A stretch of DNA of 33,114 nucleotides, from positions 1 through 33,114 of the forward strand of contig JACNLW010000050.1 of assembly GCA_014381305.1 (NCBI GenBank), in the 5' to 3' direction. Numbering within the stretch: position 1 is the stretch's first letter; every line of letters starts with the position of its first letter. The DNA is from Planctomycetota bacterium. GTDB lineage: Bacteria > Planctomycetota > Phycisphaerae > Phycisphaerales > SM1A02. The notes below the pieces were generated by a model. The model saw only the letters and a program-made list of their open reading frames with translations, had not been told where the DNA came from and did no database searches. Position numbers and translations under genes: made by a program. Positions 25,357 through 33,114 of the stretch are shown here, in pieces.

Positions 25357-25411
25357 GAATGATAGTATTCCATGCAACCGACTCCTCGTCAAGACCTTAC
25401 CCTACCACTTC

Positions 25412-27241
25412 ATGAACCAAATTCCCATTCCACGCGTTATTCACGCCGCGCTTCGGCTTACAGCCCTCAACCCAATTGCCATACGGCTCGTTGGGGCTGC
25501 ATCTCGTAGACAGCGTGATTTCTTTATCCGGACTGGATTTGTCACGTTATTGTCTGCCAACCTCCTTCTCGGACTTTTCGCAGTATTGGCTTCTGGAAGG
25601 CTCTCACTGAGAGATCTCGCAGCTGGAAGCGCACAAATTTTTACTTTTTTGGCTGTCGTCGAATTATTACTCATCTGTCTTCTCACGCCAATCTTCATGG
25701 CAGGCGCAATCTCCAAAGAGGCACAACCTAGAACGTGGGACATCATGCTCTCCACACCTCTTTCTGCACTGCAAATTGTCCTTGGCAATTTACTCGGTCG
25801 ATTATTTTTTATTGCAACGCTTTTACTCAGCGCCCTTCCCCTGATGGCAGTTACACAATTCTTTGGAGGCGTTCGCGGAGAAACAATTTTACTCACACAA
25901 CTCATTGCATTTTGCCTTGCACTTCTTATTGGCACACTTGCAATTGCAACAAGTGTGACTCGAACTGCAGGTAGAAAAGCAGTCATTACTTTTTTTGTTG
26001 TAACCGTTTGCTTTCTTGCAATTACTTGGAGCGTTGATCACGCGTTAAGAATTCCCGTTTCTCCGGGTTCGCAAGATTCATGGACAACATTTTTAACACC
26101 GTTCAACCCACTCCTTGTTCTTGAAGCGCTGCTCTCACCAACTTCGTATGTCACACCTGATGCAAGTACACTTGCATGGCCACTTGGTTTTGCGCAAACA
26201 AATCCCATCGCTACTTGGTGCTGGATTACGGTGCTCATTAGTTTGAGTACTATCATCTGGGCTTCATTACAAGTTCGTAAATTAGGCGATCGTTCAAAGC
26301 AGAACGCACTACTAAGACGTACTACGCTTGTTCAAAAACCAAAGCTTGTAAGTGGTAATCCAATCGCATGGAGAGAACGAGTTACTAGACATAGAAACAT
26401 GAGCTCACTCTTTGGAAGATGGGGATTTGCAAGCCTTGGCATGCTTGTGATAGTTGTGACAACAACACTTTTTGCAACAAATTATTGGAGCGCTGATCTC
26501 TACCGTTCAGTTATTGGCATTGTCATTGGAGCAGAAATTGTTATTGTTTCTCTTGCAGCAATGTACGTCTCTGCATCATCAATCACCAAGGAACGTGAAG
26601 ACGGATCACTAGATTTATTACTGACAACTGCAATGACACCCCGCATGTATCTAGGAGGGAAGGTTCGAGGCATCGTCGTACATTTGTTACCAATGGCGGC
26701 TACGCCATGTGTTTCCATGTTTGTTGTTGGTGTTGTCGCGCTTGCTTTTGGTGAGCAAGCGTATGTTTCCGACATTCCAGTTGGCATGCAAGCGGGCGAT
26801 ATGAATATTCCACTGGCTTTATGGGGACCTGCCACGATGTTCCCCCTTGTTCTGATTCCATTTCTCGCTTTCTGTATCACCCTCGGGTTGCAATGGTCTC
26901 TACGAAGCAAGGGATCCATTCGGGCAATCGCAAGTACGTTGATTATGATGCTTGTTATCTCTTTTGGTCTTGGAATTTGCATGACACCAGCTCGCAGCAT
27001 GGGTGTTGGCGGTGCTTTCATCGCAAGTTTATCCCCCATTCCATATTTAATTGCAACAATTTCACCAGCAAGCGGTATCTTGACATCACTTATTCAAGAA
27101 GGTTTGACACAAACAAGCATCGCACTTGTAGCCAGTGCGCCGATCGCTGGTGGAATGTGGATTCTGGCAAGTTGGGGATTGCTGCGTTCCGTTGCAAGTT
27201 CTTTTGTAATGACTGTCCGAAGGCTCGCGGGGACAAGTTAA
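25412..27241 (+). CDS. ABC-2-type transporter permease with two membrane modules
   Basis: A 609-residue polytopic membrane protein built as two ABC-2 permease halves. Each half carries the family motif of a conserved Lys-Glu, a small polar stretch and a Leu-rich turn: AISKEAQPRTWDIMLSTPLSALQIVLGNLLGRL near residues 100-132 and SITKEREDGSLDLLLTTAMTPRMYLGGKVRG near 390-420. Each is followed by several membrane helices. ABC-2 permeases pair with a separate ATPase to export lipids, polysaccharides or drugs; no ATPase gene is next to it here. The ATG at 25412 is chosen because IHAALRLTALNPIAIRLVGAASRR is the first conserved-looking stretch; an ATG at 25355 is possible. The substrate is unknown. 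Confidence 0.75.
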   Translation: MNQIPIPRVIHAALRLTALNPIAIRLVGAASRRQRDFFIRTGFVTLLSANLLLGLFAVLASGRLSLRDLAAGSAQIFTFLAVVELLLICLLTPIFMAGAISKEAQPRTWDIMLSTPLSALQIVLGNLLGRLFFIATLLLSALPLMAVTQFFGGVRGETILLTQLIAFCLALLIGTLAIATSVTRTAGRKAVITFFVVTVCFLAITWSVDHALRIPVSPGSQDSWTTFLTPFNPLLVLEALLSPTSYVTPDASTLAWPLGFAQTNPIATWCWITVLISLSTIIWASLQVRKLGDRSKQNALLRRTTLVQKPKLVSGNPIAWRERVTRHRNMSSLFGRWGFASLGMLVIVVTTTLFATNYWSADLYRSVIGIVIGAEIVIVSLAAMYVSASSITKEREDGSLDLLLTTAMTPRMYLGGKVRGIVVHLLPMAATPCVSMFVVGVVALAFGEQAYVSDIPVGMQAGDMNIPLALWGPATMFPLVLIPFLAFCITLGLQWSLRSKGSIRAIASTLIMMLVISFGLGICMTPARSMGVGGAFIASLSPIPYLIATISPASGILTSLIQEGLTQTSIALVASAPIAGGMWILASWGLLRSVASSFVMTVRRLAGTS

Positions 27242-27288
27242 CAGTATCGACCCTTATGGTTGAGGGAAGCAGACTGAAGGCGGGTGAA

Positions 27289-27996
27289 TCAAAATCCACC
27301 CGATCGCATTACCTTTAAACTGTCTGGAAATGGGTACGTTGCAAAAACACCAGTTGGTGCAAGTTCCCACATTCGTACAGATGGGAAGACGTCGCCTCGA
27401 TATCCTGCTTCGTGCATTGTTCTCAATACTGTCTCAAAACTCGGTTCATTTCCATGTTCGTCGACTAGCCTGTTTGATTTTGCACCAAGAAAACTCACGC
27501 TTGCCATCGGCATGCGATCGCGTCGACCTTCAGCCATTTGAGAAACTTTTTTAAATCCTTTTCTAAAATCTTCCATCGTAAATAATTCACGATTCAATGG
27601 ACGCAAGAGTGCAAACACTTTGACATCGTCCATGTCGTATTTCAAAACAAGTGTTTTATCAGGCGAAAGCGCTGCATACCCCTTTGCATACTTCGTGATG
27701 CTTTCATTGTTCCACTGACTTGTTGGGAGTGCTTCAGCAATCAAACTAATGATGCCATGGCTATTATCAACGGGATTCACACCACAGACGAGTGTGCGAT
27801 ACCTGCTAGTCAACATATCATTTAGTAAAAATTGTCCCCACTGTATCCGAATTCTTTTTCTCGACGTTTCAACTTGTCTTGGATCGCCTACTGGCATAAT
27901 GACCAAACGATTGGACTGTCGATCCGCTTCCATGAGCGTATCACCGTCGCCGTCATAAATTCGTGGTCGAACTTCGTTTTGCGTTTTGGCTGTCAT
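27289..27996 (-). CDS. Hypothetical protein encoded at the end of the pdh operon
   Basis: I do not recognise this 235-residue protein. It is soluble, with no signal peptide or membrane segment. It opens with a polar stretch (TAKTQNEVRPRIYDGDGD), has a basic helix (ETSRKRIRIQWGQFLLNDML), two Cys/Gly-containing strands, and an Arg/Met-rich region (GFKKVSQMAEGRRDRMPMASVSFLGAKSNR). The C-terminal part (FETVLRTMHEAGYRGDVFPSVRMWELAPTGVFATYPFP) looks like a conserved alpha/beta unit. The ATG at 27996 is 16 bases after the pdhC stop with AAGGAA nine bases upstream, so it is probably co-transcribed with pdhABC. Codon use looks like that of its neighbours. The frame extends to 28041, but only by overlapping pdhC. 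Confidence 0.8.
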   Translation of the reverse strand: MTAKTQNEVRPRIYDGDGDTLMEADRQSNRLVIMPVGDPRQVETSRKRIRIQWGQFLLNDMLTSRYRTLVCGVNPVDNSHGIISLIAEALPTSQWNNESITKYAKGYAALSPDKTLVLKYDMDDVKVFALLRPLNRELFTMEDFRKGFKKVSQMAEGRRDRMPMASVSFLGAKSNRLVDEHGNEPSFETVLRTMHEAGYRGDVFPSVRMWELAPTGVFATYPFPDSLKVMRSGGF

Positions 27997-28012
27997 AATT
28001 ATATTCCTTGCG

Positions 28013-29275
28013 TTAGACCAACAATGCTGCTGGATTTTCAATCAGTTCTTTGAGCGTTTTTAGATAACGAGCTGCCATCGCCCCATCAATAACACGATGG
28101 TCAAGACTCAACGTTGCAGAAAGTTCATTCCCCACAACAAGTTCCCCCCCGCGTACAACTGGCTTTTCGATTGCAGCACCTACTGCAAGAATTGCGCTGT
28201 TTGGTGGGTTAATAATTGCGGTAAAGTGTTCAACACCAAACATGCCTAAGTTTGAAATCGTGAATGTTGTGTCACTCATCTCTTCGAGTGACAAACCTTT
28301 ATCTCTTGCTTTCTTCCCAAGTCGAACGGATTCTTGGCTGATCGAGCGCAAACTTTTTTGATCGGCATCTCGAATCGTTCCAACAACTAACCCGCCACCT
28401 TTGTCTTCTGGAAGTGCAATCGCAATACCAACATTCACTGGACCATGAAAATAAATACAATCGCCCCCAAACGAAGCATTGAATGCTGGATGCTCAGCCA
28501 TCGCAAGCGCACAACATCGGACAAGAAAATCATTCACTGATAACTTAACACCTGAATTTGCAAGTTGTTTGTTCAGGGTTTTTCGCATATCAAGCAATGG
28601 ATCCATATCGAACGACATGGTGACTTGGTAATGTGGAATTGTCTGTTTTGATTCAACAAGTCGTTTCGCAATCACCTGCCGCATATTCGACAGCGGCTCA
28701 GATCTGTTTTCTCTCCAGTCACCGGATGCAACTATTGGGTGCGTAGTTGCAACAACTTCTGGCTCTGAGACAGTTCGTTGGATAATCTCATCTGGCTGAG
28801 TAGTTGCAGCGGCCGCAGAAGTTTCTTTGGTTGCATCAACAACTTGTAAAATATCTCGCTTAATCACTCGGCCACTTGGTCCACTGCCCTGTATTGTTTT
28901 TAGATCAATTCCATATTCATCAGCAAGCCGCCGAGCCACAGGACTAATAGCCATTCCTGTTTTTTCTGGTTTTTGTATTTCTACTTTGGTCTCATTAGCA
29001 GGTTCTTCTGGAGTTGTACTTTCAAGCGGCGCTTCATCTTCCTCAGTCAATACGGCAACAACCTTGCCAACCTCAACTTTCTCTCCTTCTTGCACCAAAA
29101 TTTCGGAAAATATTCCGTCATCAAAAGATTGTAATTCCATCGTTGCTTTATCTGTTTCGATGTCTGCGAGAACATCACCTGAAGAAACAACATCTCCCAA
29201 TTGTTTATGCCATTGCAACAGCGTCCCCTCTTCCATAGTGTCCGAAAGCCTAGGCATGGTGATCTCAATTGGCAT
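28013..29275 (-). CDS. pdhC: Dihydrolipoamide acetyltransferase, E2 of pyruvate dehydrogenase
   Basis: Transfers the acetyl group from E1 to CoA. The 420-residue protein has one lipoyl domain with the modified lysine in IETDKATMEL (Lys43), an E1/E3-binding domain near 110-143 (ISPVARRLADEYGIDLKTIQGSGPSGRVIKRDIL), and the acetyltransferase domain ending in DHRVIDG (His393, Asp397). The PRLSDTMEEGTLLQW opening is typical of pyruvate E2 proteins. The frame opens at 29326 inside pdhB, but the ATG at 29275, 14 bases after the pdhB stop and preceded by AAAGGA, is the better start. Confidence 0.95.
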   Translation of the reverse strand: MPIEITMPRLSDTMEEGTLLQWHKQLGDVVSSGDVLADIETDKATMELQSFDDGIFSEILVQEGEKVEVGKVVAVLTEEDEAPLESTTPEEPANETKVEIQKPEKTGMAISPVARRLADEYGIDLKTIQGSGPSGRVIKRDILQVVDATKETSAAAATTQPDEIIQRTVSEPEVVATTHPIVASGDWRENRSEPLSNMRQVIAKRLVESKQTIPHYQVTMSFDMDPLLDMRKTLNKQLANSGVKLSVNDFLVRCCALAMAEHPAFNASFGGDCIYFHGPVNVGIAIALPEDKGGGLVVGTIRDADQKSLRSISQESVRLGKKARDKGLSLEEMSDTTFTISNLGMFGVEHFTAIINPPNSAILAVGAAIEKPVVRGGELVVGNELSATLSLDHRVIDGAMAARYLKTLKELIENPAALLV

Positions 29276-29289
29276 GAGAGAAAAATCCT

Positions 29290-30276
29290 TTACGAATTGT
29301 ACGTTGCAGCGCGAACTGCCTCGCATATTTTACGCGTATTTGGTAAGTATGCCTGCTCAAGGTTAGAAGCATACGGTGTAGGAACATCATCGCTGTGAAC
29401 ACGATGTACAAAATTATCTAGATCGTCAAAGCAATATCTGTGAATTTGCGACGCAATTTCAGAACCCACTGATGCAAATGACCATGATTGGTCTACAACG
29501 ACGCACGTATTCGTTTTCCGAACAGACGCCACCATTGTGTCAATATCAAGTGGTCTTATTGTTCGTCCATCAATAATTTCACACGCAATGCCTTCTTTTG
29601 CAAGTTCCTCAGCTGCTTCTTGGCAGAAATGCAACGGACGACCAAAGCTAATGATTGTGCAATCAGTTCCCTGCCGGCGTACAAGCGCTTGACCAAATGG
29701 AACAGTGTATTCCTCAACAGGAACATGCCCTGTTGTAGATAGAAGGCGTTCAGATTCCAAAAAGAAAACGGGGTTGTCATCGCGGATTGCAGTTTTTAAC
29801 ATTCCCTTTGCATCATAGGCATCATAGGGAATCGCCATTTTGAGCCCCGGCACATTTGCGTACAACGACTCGACACACCAAGAATGCGTCGAACCAAGTT
29901 GTCCACCTGCGCCGTCGTTTCCACGAAACACAATTGGACAACCGAATTGACCGCCAGACATGTAGAGCATTTTTGCGGCGTTGTTTAAAATAGGATCAGC
30001 AGCAACTAGACTAAACGACCAACTCATAAACTCGACGATCGGTCGAAGCCCACGCATTGCGGCGCCAATTGCCATGCCTGAAAAACCGCTTTCACTAATT
30101 GGCGTATCGATGACACGGCGAGGGCCAAACTCATCGAGCATGCCCTTGCTAATTTTATAAGCACCGTTGTACTGCGCAACTTCTTCGCCGAGCAAAAAAA
30201 CTTTTTTGTCATCACGCATTTCTTCAGACATCGCTTCGCAAAGTGCATCACGATATTCTATGATTCGTTCGCTCAT
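29290..30276 (-). CDS. pdhB: Pyruvate dehydrogenase E1 component, beta subunit
   Basis: Beta subunit of the heterotetrameric ThDP-dependent pyruvate decarboxylase. The 328-residue protein has the family length. GEEVAQYNGAYKISKGM (30-46) supplies the conserved Glu for ThDP activation; ESGFSGMAIGAAMRGLRPIVEFM (62-84) and the C-terminal transketolase domain (IIDGRTIRPLDIDTMVASVRKT) follow. The substrate-loop segment reads GSTHSW where many relatives have GAQHSQ, keeping the catalytic His. It overlaps pdhA by four bases. Branched-chain 2-oxoacid dehydrogenase is the nearest alternative, but the alpha-subunit motifs fit PDH. Confidence 0.94.
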   Translation of the reverse strand: MSERIIEYRDALCEAMSEEMRDDKKVFLLGEEVAQYNGAYKISKGMLDEFGPRRVIDTPISESGFSGMAIGAAMRGLRPIVEFMSWSFSLVAADPILNNAAKMLYMSGGQFGCPIVFRGNDGAGGQLGSTHSWCVESLYANVPGLKMAIPYDAYDAKGMLKTAIRDDNPVFFLESERLLSTTGHVPVEEYTVPFGQALVRRQGTDCTIISFGRPLHFCQEAAEELAKEGIACEIIDGRTIRPLDIDTMVASVRKTNTCVVVDQSWSFASVGSEIASQIHRYCFDDLDNFVHRVHSDDVPTPYASNLEQAYLPNTRKICEAVRAATYNS

Positions 30277-31385
30277 TCGTCTTCACCTTGCATCATTTGT
30301 GGCTTGGAAGTTCCTGTGAATAGTCCCCAATGGTCAACGTACACATCCTTGTACAACTCATCCATCGGAGTTTCAGGGGATTTTTTCGCCCACTCTACTG
30401 CCTCTCGAACTTGCGTTTTTACTTGACGAGACATCTGTTTGATTCCATCTCGAGTCAAACCATGTTCATCGCACAATAATTTTTCTAATCGATCTATGCA
30501 ATCTAATTCTTCTTCGCGAGTTTCTTCTTCGCGAGTTCGATATTTTCTTGGATCGGACATCGAATGTCCTTTATATCGATACGTTTGCGCTTCAACAAAG
30601 AACGGGCGCGATTCTTCACGACACCAGTCAGCGATTGACTTGAAGGATTGATACATTGAAACTACGTCTTTCCCGTCCACTATTGCATGGTTGATTCCAT
30701 GCGCCTCTGACTTTGTATGCAGTTCATTCGCCATAGTCGTTCCGCGTTCAATTGCAGTACCCATCGAATATCTATTATTTTCTAATACAAAAATAACTGG
30801 AAGGTCATACAAACCAGCAAGATTCATCGCTTCGTAAAAAGCACCTTGATTTATTGCTCCATCGCCAAGGTAACACAGTGTGACATGTGACGATTTGCCA
30901 TCTTGCAATACTTCATCTTCATATTTTGTCGCAAATGCGAGCCCAGTTCCAAGTGGTGTTTGGGCACCGACGATGCCGTGCCCACCGTAAAGGTGATGCG
31001 GCGCATCAAACATATGCATCGAACCGCCCTTTCCTTTTGCACAGCCACCGATTCGGCCAAACATTTCTGCCATGCAGTGTTTTGGGTCCATCCCACGAGC
31101 AAGGGCGTGCCCGTGACAACGATACGCAAGGACGACTGGATCGTCTGGGTTTACTGCAGCAATTGAACCAACCGCGACCGCTTCTTGACCGATATACACG
31201 TGGCAAAAACCACCTATCAACCGATTTTGGTACGCCTGCATCGTTCGGACTTCAAATTCTCGAATGAGAAGCATTTGTCGAAGCCATCCTAGAAGGATGC
31301 CCGATTCTGGCATTGGGGATTTTTCCAATTGTACATGTGGTAATTCCGTACTTGCCACGTTCTGTTCTGTTTCTGTTTTATCCAT
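30273..31385 (-). CDS. pdhA: Pyruvate dehydrogenase E1 component, alpha subunit
   Basis: Alpha subunit that binds ThDP and decarboxylates pyruvate. The 370-residue protein shows GGFCHVYIGQEAVAVG (58-73), YRCHGHALARG (88-98), the ThDP/Mg motif GDGAINQG (174-181) to ENNRYSMGT, and the phosphorylation-loop region YRYKGHSMSDPRKYR. An ATG at 31412 opens the frame nine codons earlier, but an extended -10 box ends two bases before it, so transcription would start inside that codon run. The ATG at 31385 is therefore preferred. First gene of pdhA-pdhB-pdhC-hypothetical; no E3 gene is near. Confidence 0.94.
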   Translation of the reverse strand: MDKTETEQNVASTELPHVQLEKSPMPESGILLGWLRQMLLIREFEVRTMQAYQNRLIGGFCHVYIGQEAVAVGSIAAVNPDDPVVLAYRCHGHALARGMDPKHCMAEMFGRIGGCAKGKGGSMHMFDAPHHLYGGHGIVGAQTPLGTGLAFATKYEDEVLQDGKSSHVTLCYLGDGAINQGAFYEAMNLAGLYDLPVIFVLENNRYSMGTAIERGTTMANELHTKSEAHGINHAIVDGKDVVSMYQSFKSIADWCREESRPFFVEAQTYRYKGHSMSDPRKYRTREEETREEELDCIDRLEKLLCDEHGLTRDGIKQMSRQVKTQVREAVEWAKKSPETPMDELYKDVYVDHWGLFTGTSKPQMMQGEDE

Positions 31386-31414
31386 ACTCGTTGTTGTTTT
31401 CACTCCGACCATGC

Positions 31415-31423
31415 ATTATATCA
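31415..31423 (-). promoter_or_regulatory. Extended -10 promoter of the pdh operon
   Basis: TGATATAAT on the minus strand matches the extended -10 form (TGnTATAAT) exactly; no good -35 is visible. Initiation about seven bases downstream would be near 31408, giving a leader of about 20 bases before the ATG at 31385. Confidence 0.5.
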
Positions 31424-31486
31424 GTGATGAGAGCGTAAAAACACCACAAATGAAACTCCATGCAGGCTTTCTTTCGTGTATTGGAA

Positions 31487-31560
31487 CGCGGATGACAGGA
31501 CTCGAACCTGTAACCTTCGGTTTCGTAGACCGATGCTCTATCCAGTTGAGCTACACCCGC
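31487..31560 (-). tRNA. tRNA-Arg (anticodon ACG)
   Basis: A 74-base cloverleaf. Acceptor GCGGGTG / CATCCGC pairs fully (one G-U); D arm GCTC / GAGC; anticodon arm TCGGT-CTACGAA-ACCGA with anticodon ACG at 31524-31526; T arm ACAGG-TTCGAGT-CCTGT; discriminator G. The 3' CCA is not encoded. ACG is normally converted to inosine-CG by TadA to read CGU, CGC and CGA. It lies 101 bases upstream of the pdhA ATG on the same strand with no obvious terminator between. Confidence 0.97.
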
Positions 31561-31627
31561 TTTGCGTGTCCCTTTCGAGGATGGGGAGGGTACCACAAGC
31601 ACCACCGCATCGCCAGCCCGTTGCCCA

Positions 31628-31655
31628 TTGACAAACCGGCTCATTTTGGGATAAT
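31628..31655 (+). promoter_or_regulatory. Sigma-70-type promoter of rpsT
   Basis: A perfect TTGACA (31628-31633) and GATAAT (31650-31655) are 16 bases apart. Transcription from about 31662 would give a 45-base leader with a small hairpin (CCCC at 31664-31667, GGGG at 31676-31679) ahead of the GGAG site. S20 mRNA is autoregulated in E. coli, so the leader is a plausible control site, though I see no specific S20 target. Confidence 0.6.
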
Positions 31656-31706
31656 GCCACGTTCCCCTACTGTTTGGGGTAATAATCTGTATTTGGAGTC
31701 TCCACT

Positions 31707-31976
31707 GTGCCTCAATCAATCTCTGCTAAGAAAACTGTCCGACAAAACGCGAAACGCCGCGCCATGAACCATTGGCGAAAGCGACGTATCAAAGATCAAT
31801 CCAAAGCATTTTTGGATGCGATTGCTGCAAAAGATGTCGCAACAGCAGAAACCGAATATCGCAAAGTTTGTGGTCTCCTAGACAAAATTTCTTGCACGAG
31901 CACGATTCATAAAAATACAGCTGCTCGGACGAAGAGTCGATACTCCAAACGACTTCTTCAAATCAAGCAAGGGTAA
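31707..31976 (+). CDS. rpsT: 30S ribosomal protein S20
   Basis: Primary 16S-binding protein of the 30S body. The 89-residue, very basic, all-helical protein shows the S20 pattern: SAKKTVRQNAKRRAMNHWRKRRIKDQSKAF at the N-terminus and HKNTAARTKSRYSKRL near the C-terminus. The start is GTG at 31707, supported by GGAG at 31695-31698 with eight-base spacing. No ATG lies in frame at the correct position. The adjacent upstream promoter suggests an independent unit, divergent from tRNA-Arg. Confidence 0.96.
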   Translation: MPQSISAKKTVRQNAKRRAMNHWRKRRIKDQSKAFLDAIAAKDVATAETEYRKVCGLLDKISCTSTIHKNTAARTKSRYSKRLLQIKQG

Positions 31977-32030
31977 CATTTTTCTTTTTTAAAAATCAAT
32001 TTAATTCGGGTGTCGCTATCATTGCGCAAA

Positions 32031-32789
32031 ATGGCACAGCCTCTTCGACTCTCCAATCAGGGTTCCCCCACACGTCAGCGATATACAACACTCTCGCAAC
32101 GACCTTCATATATCCTTGCTTTTCTTCTGCCAATGATCGTGTATTACGAAATTGCACTCTACACAGCAGATAAAAATATTCAAATCAAAGCGCACGATGC
32201 GTTAGTCCGTTTCTTTGAACGATTCGACATGCCACCAACACAAGGGCTTTTTCTCGGTGGCATTGCAATTATCACAATCTTGGCAATCAAACACATCATG
32301 TCCAAAGATCGTTGGTCGATCGAACCCCGAGTCATCTTCGGCATGGCGTTCGAATCGATCATTCTCACCCTGCCGCTCCTTGCAATTGGTTCAGTACTCG
32401 CGGGCATCACCGCCGCAATGAACCCATCTGCGCTGCAGACACTTGGTCTTTCTGAACGAATTGCAGTCAGTCTCGGTGCCGGCTTGTATGAGGAGTTCCT
32501 CTTCAGATGGCTGCTCATCACAGGCGTTCACACACTCGTTTGCAATGTATTCAAACAAAGTAATCTTGCCGGAATAACCAGCGGAGTAATCATTTCCTCC
32601 ATCACCTTCGCGATGTACCACGACTTTCCAAATTTCGGCACCCTCGGCGTCGTGGCCCTTCTTTTTTACGGAATCGCAGGCGTCTACCTCAGCCTCATTT
32701 ACGTAAATCGCGGTTTTGGTATCGCCGCGGGTACACATGCTGCATACGACATTGTTGCAACCACTTTGCTAGCCTCAATTGCTGCATAA
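32031..32789 (+). CDS. CPBP-family intramembrane metalloprotease (CAAX protease-like)
   Basis: A 252-residue polytopic membrane protein with six to seven hydrophobic segments. The three CPBP (Abi) motifs are present: EEFLFRW with EExxxR at residues 154-159, FAMYH (FxxxH) at 193-197, and HAAYD with His236. These residues form the active site of Rce1-type and MroQ-type proteases. The substrate is unknown; bacterial members process peptides or act as membrane scaffolds. The frame opens at a GTG (32010), but the ATG at 32031 is preferred; TATCAT eight bases before it may be a -10 box of a leaderless message. No peptide-pheromone or bacteriocin genes are next to it. Confidence 0.88.
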   Translation: MAQPLRLSNQGSPTRQRYTTLSQRPSYILAFLLPMIVYYEIALYTADKNIQIKAHDALVRFFERFDMPPTQGLFLGGIAIITILAIKHIMSKDRWSIEPRVIFGMAFESIILTLPLLAIGSVLAGITAAMNPSALQTLGLSERIAVSLGAGLYEEFLFRWLLITGVHTLVCNVFKQSNLAGITSGVIISSITFAMYHDFPNFGTLGVVALLFYGIAGVYLSLIYVNRGFGIAAGTHAAYDIVATTLLASIAA

Positions 32790-32836
32790 AACGCTACACT
32801 TATCATTTGCGACTTACAAAAAAGGAAGTTCTACCC

Positions 32837-33114
32837 ATGAAACGTACTACATCAATTGCACTACTCACAATTTCAGCAACATTACTTGGTTGTGAATCCG
32901 CCCAAAAAGCCGAATCTATTCCAGCTACTCCTCTTGTTCCTGCAGAACCTTCTGCTGAAGAAACAATCGTTGCCCAAGCACCTCCGGCTCCACTTGCGAT
33001 CGGCGACAACGCTCCCACAATTTCAATCGACCACTGGGTCAAGGGTGACGCAATAGATGGTTTTGAAAACGGACAAATCTACGTCATGGAGTTCTGGGCA
33101 ACATGGTGCGGTCC
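32837..33114 (+). CDS. TlpA/thioredoxin-like lipoprotein (partial, cut by window end)
   Basis: The first 92 codons are present. A lipoprotein signal MKRTTSIALLTISATLLGC has the lipobox LLGC with Cys19, followed by a Pro/Ala/Glu-rich linker and the beginning of a thioredoxin fold: IGDNAPTISIDHWVKGD...IYVMEFWATWCGP. The last residues are the first Cys of a probable CxxC active site (WCGPC); the second Cys lies beyond the window. Proteins of this kind act as thiol-disulfide reductants in the periplasm. AAAGGAAG lies nine bases before the ATG. The function of the full protein could include further domains. Confidence 0.85.
   Translation, partial: MKRTTSIALLTISATLLGCESAQKAESIPATPLVPAEPSAEETIVAQAPPAPLAIGDNAPTISIDHWVKGDAIDGFENGQIYVMEFWATWCG

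Larger units (their letters stand above)
24957..25411. other. Divergent intergenic region between rny and the ABC-2 permease gene
   Basis: About 455 bases. Apart from the rny leader hairpins and a -10-like box at 25351-25356, it holds a small GC hairpin (CCGGC-ATTC-GCCGG, near 25251-25264). Short open frames (for example 25072-25278) lack ribosome-binding sites and recognisable sequence. The permease reading frame stays open back to 25229, but that extension is hydrophilic and looks untranslated. Confidence 0.5.

Noticed and set aside
27281-27302. CGGGTG...CACCCG stem at the permease/hypothetical convergent junction as a terminator
   Set aside because: It overlaps the stop codon of the hypothetical gene and has no T-run on either side; only six clean base pairs.

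Overview
The window is a bacterial chromosome segment of moderate, slightly AT-leaning composition, almost fully coding. An LptD/OstA-like outer-membrane protein, a secretin, an outer-membrane-type lipoprotein and a LysM/FtsL/FtsI wall cluster point to a diderm with peptidoglycan. A Gly-rich secretin linked to an anti-sigma/anti-anti-sigma pair, a fused ABC-2 permease, scarce Shine-Dalgarno sequences and an unusual gene order fit the Planctomycetota (Phycisphaerae-like, probably marine). That placement is inference from gene content; no rRNA or other marker here settles it.

Layout. (1) 99-4116, minus: secretin, STAS anti-anti-sigma factor, HATPase anti-sigma factor. (2) 4421-5575, minus: carA, divergent from priA. 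(3) 5781-15680, plus: priA, then a tight train sucA-sucB-rsmH-LysM protein-FtsL-like protein-ftsI, which joins the 2-oxoglutarate dehydrogenase genes to a division/wall cluster. (4) 15691-16701, minus: UbiA-family membrane protein. (5) 16776-21552, plus: ribH-nusB-ftsY-lptD-like. (6) 21553-21971: a convergent intergenic region full of palindromes and nested inverted repeats, the most unusual part of the window. (7) 21972-24956, minus: rny-efp-rsmA. (8) 25412-27241, plus: two-module ABC-2 permease. (9) 27289-31385, minus: pdhA-pdhB-pdhC plus a conserved-looking gene of unknown function, with tRNA-Arg(ACG) just upstream. (10) 31707-33114, plus: rpsT, a CPBP-family membrane protease, and the start of a TlpA/thioredoxin-like lipoprotein cut by the window edge.

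Function. Most genes are housekeeping: pyruvate and 2-oxoglutarate dehydrogenase E1/E2 (no E3 in the window), translation and ribosome maturation (EF-P, S20, RsmA, RsmH, NusB, tRNA), RNA decay (RNase Y), membrane targeting (FtsY), replication restart (PriA), pyrimidine/arginine and riboflavin precursors (CarA, RibH) and envelope building. No complete new defence or mobile system is visible. Points worth attention are the repeat cluster at 21566-21932, a hairpin arrangement in the rny leader that would place a distant Shine-Dalgarno at ideal spacing, a GC-rich anomalous patch in the priA N-terminal region, and the unknown gene in the pdh operon.
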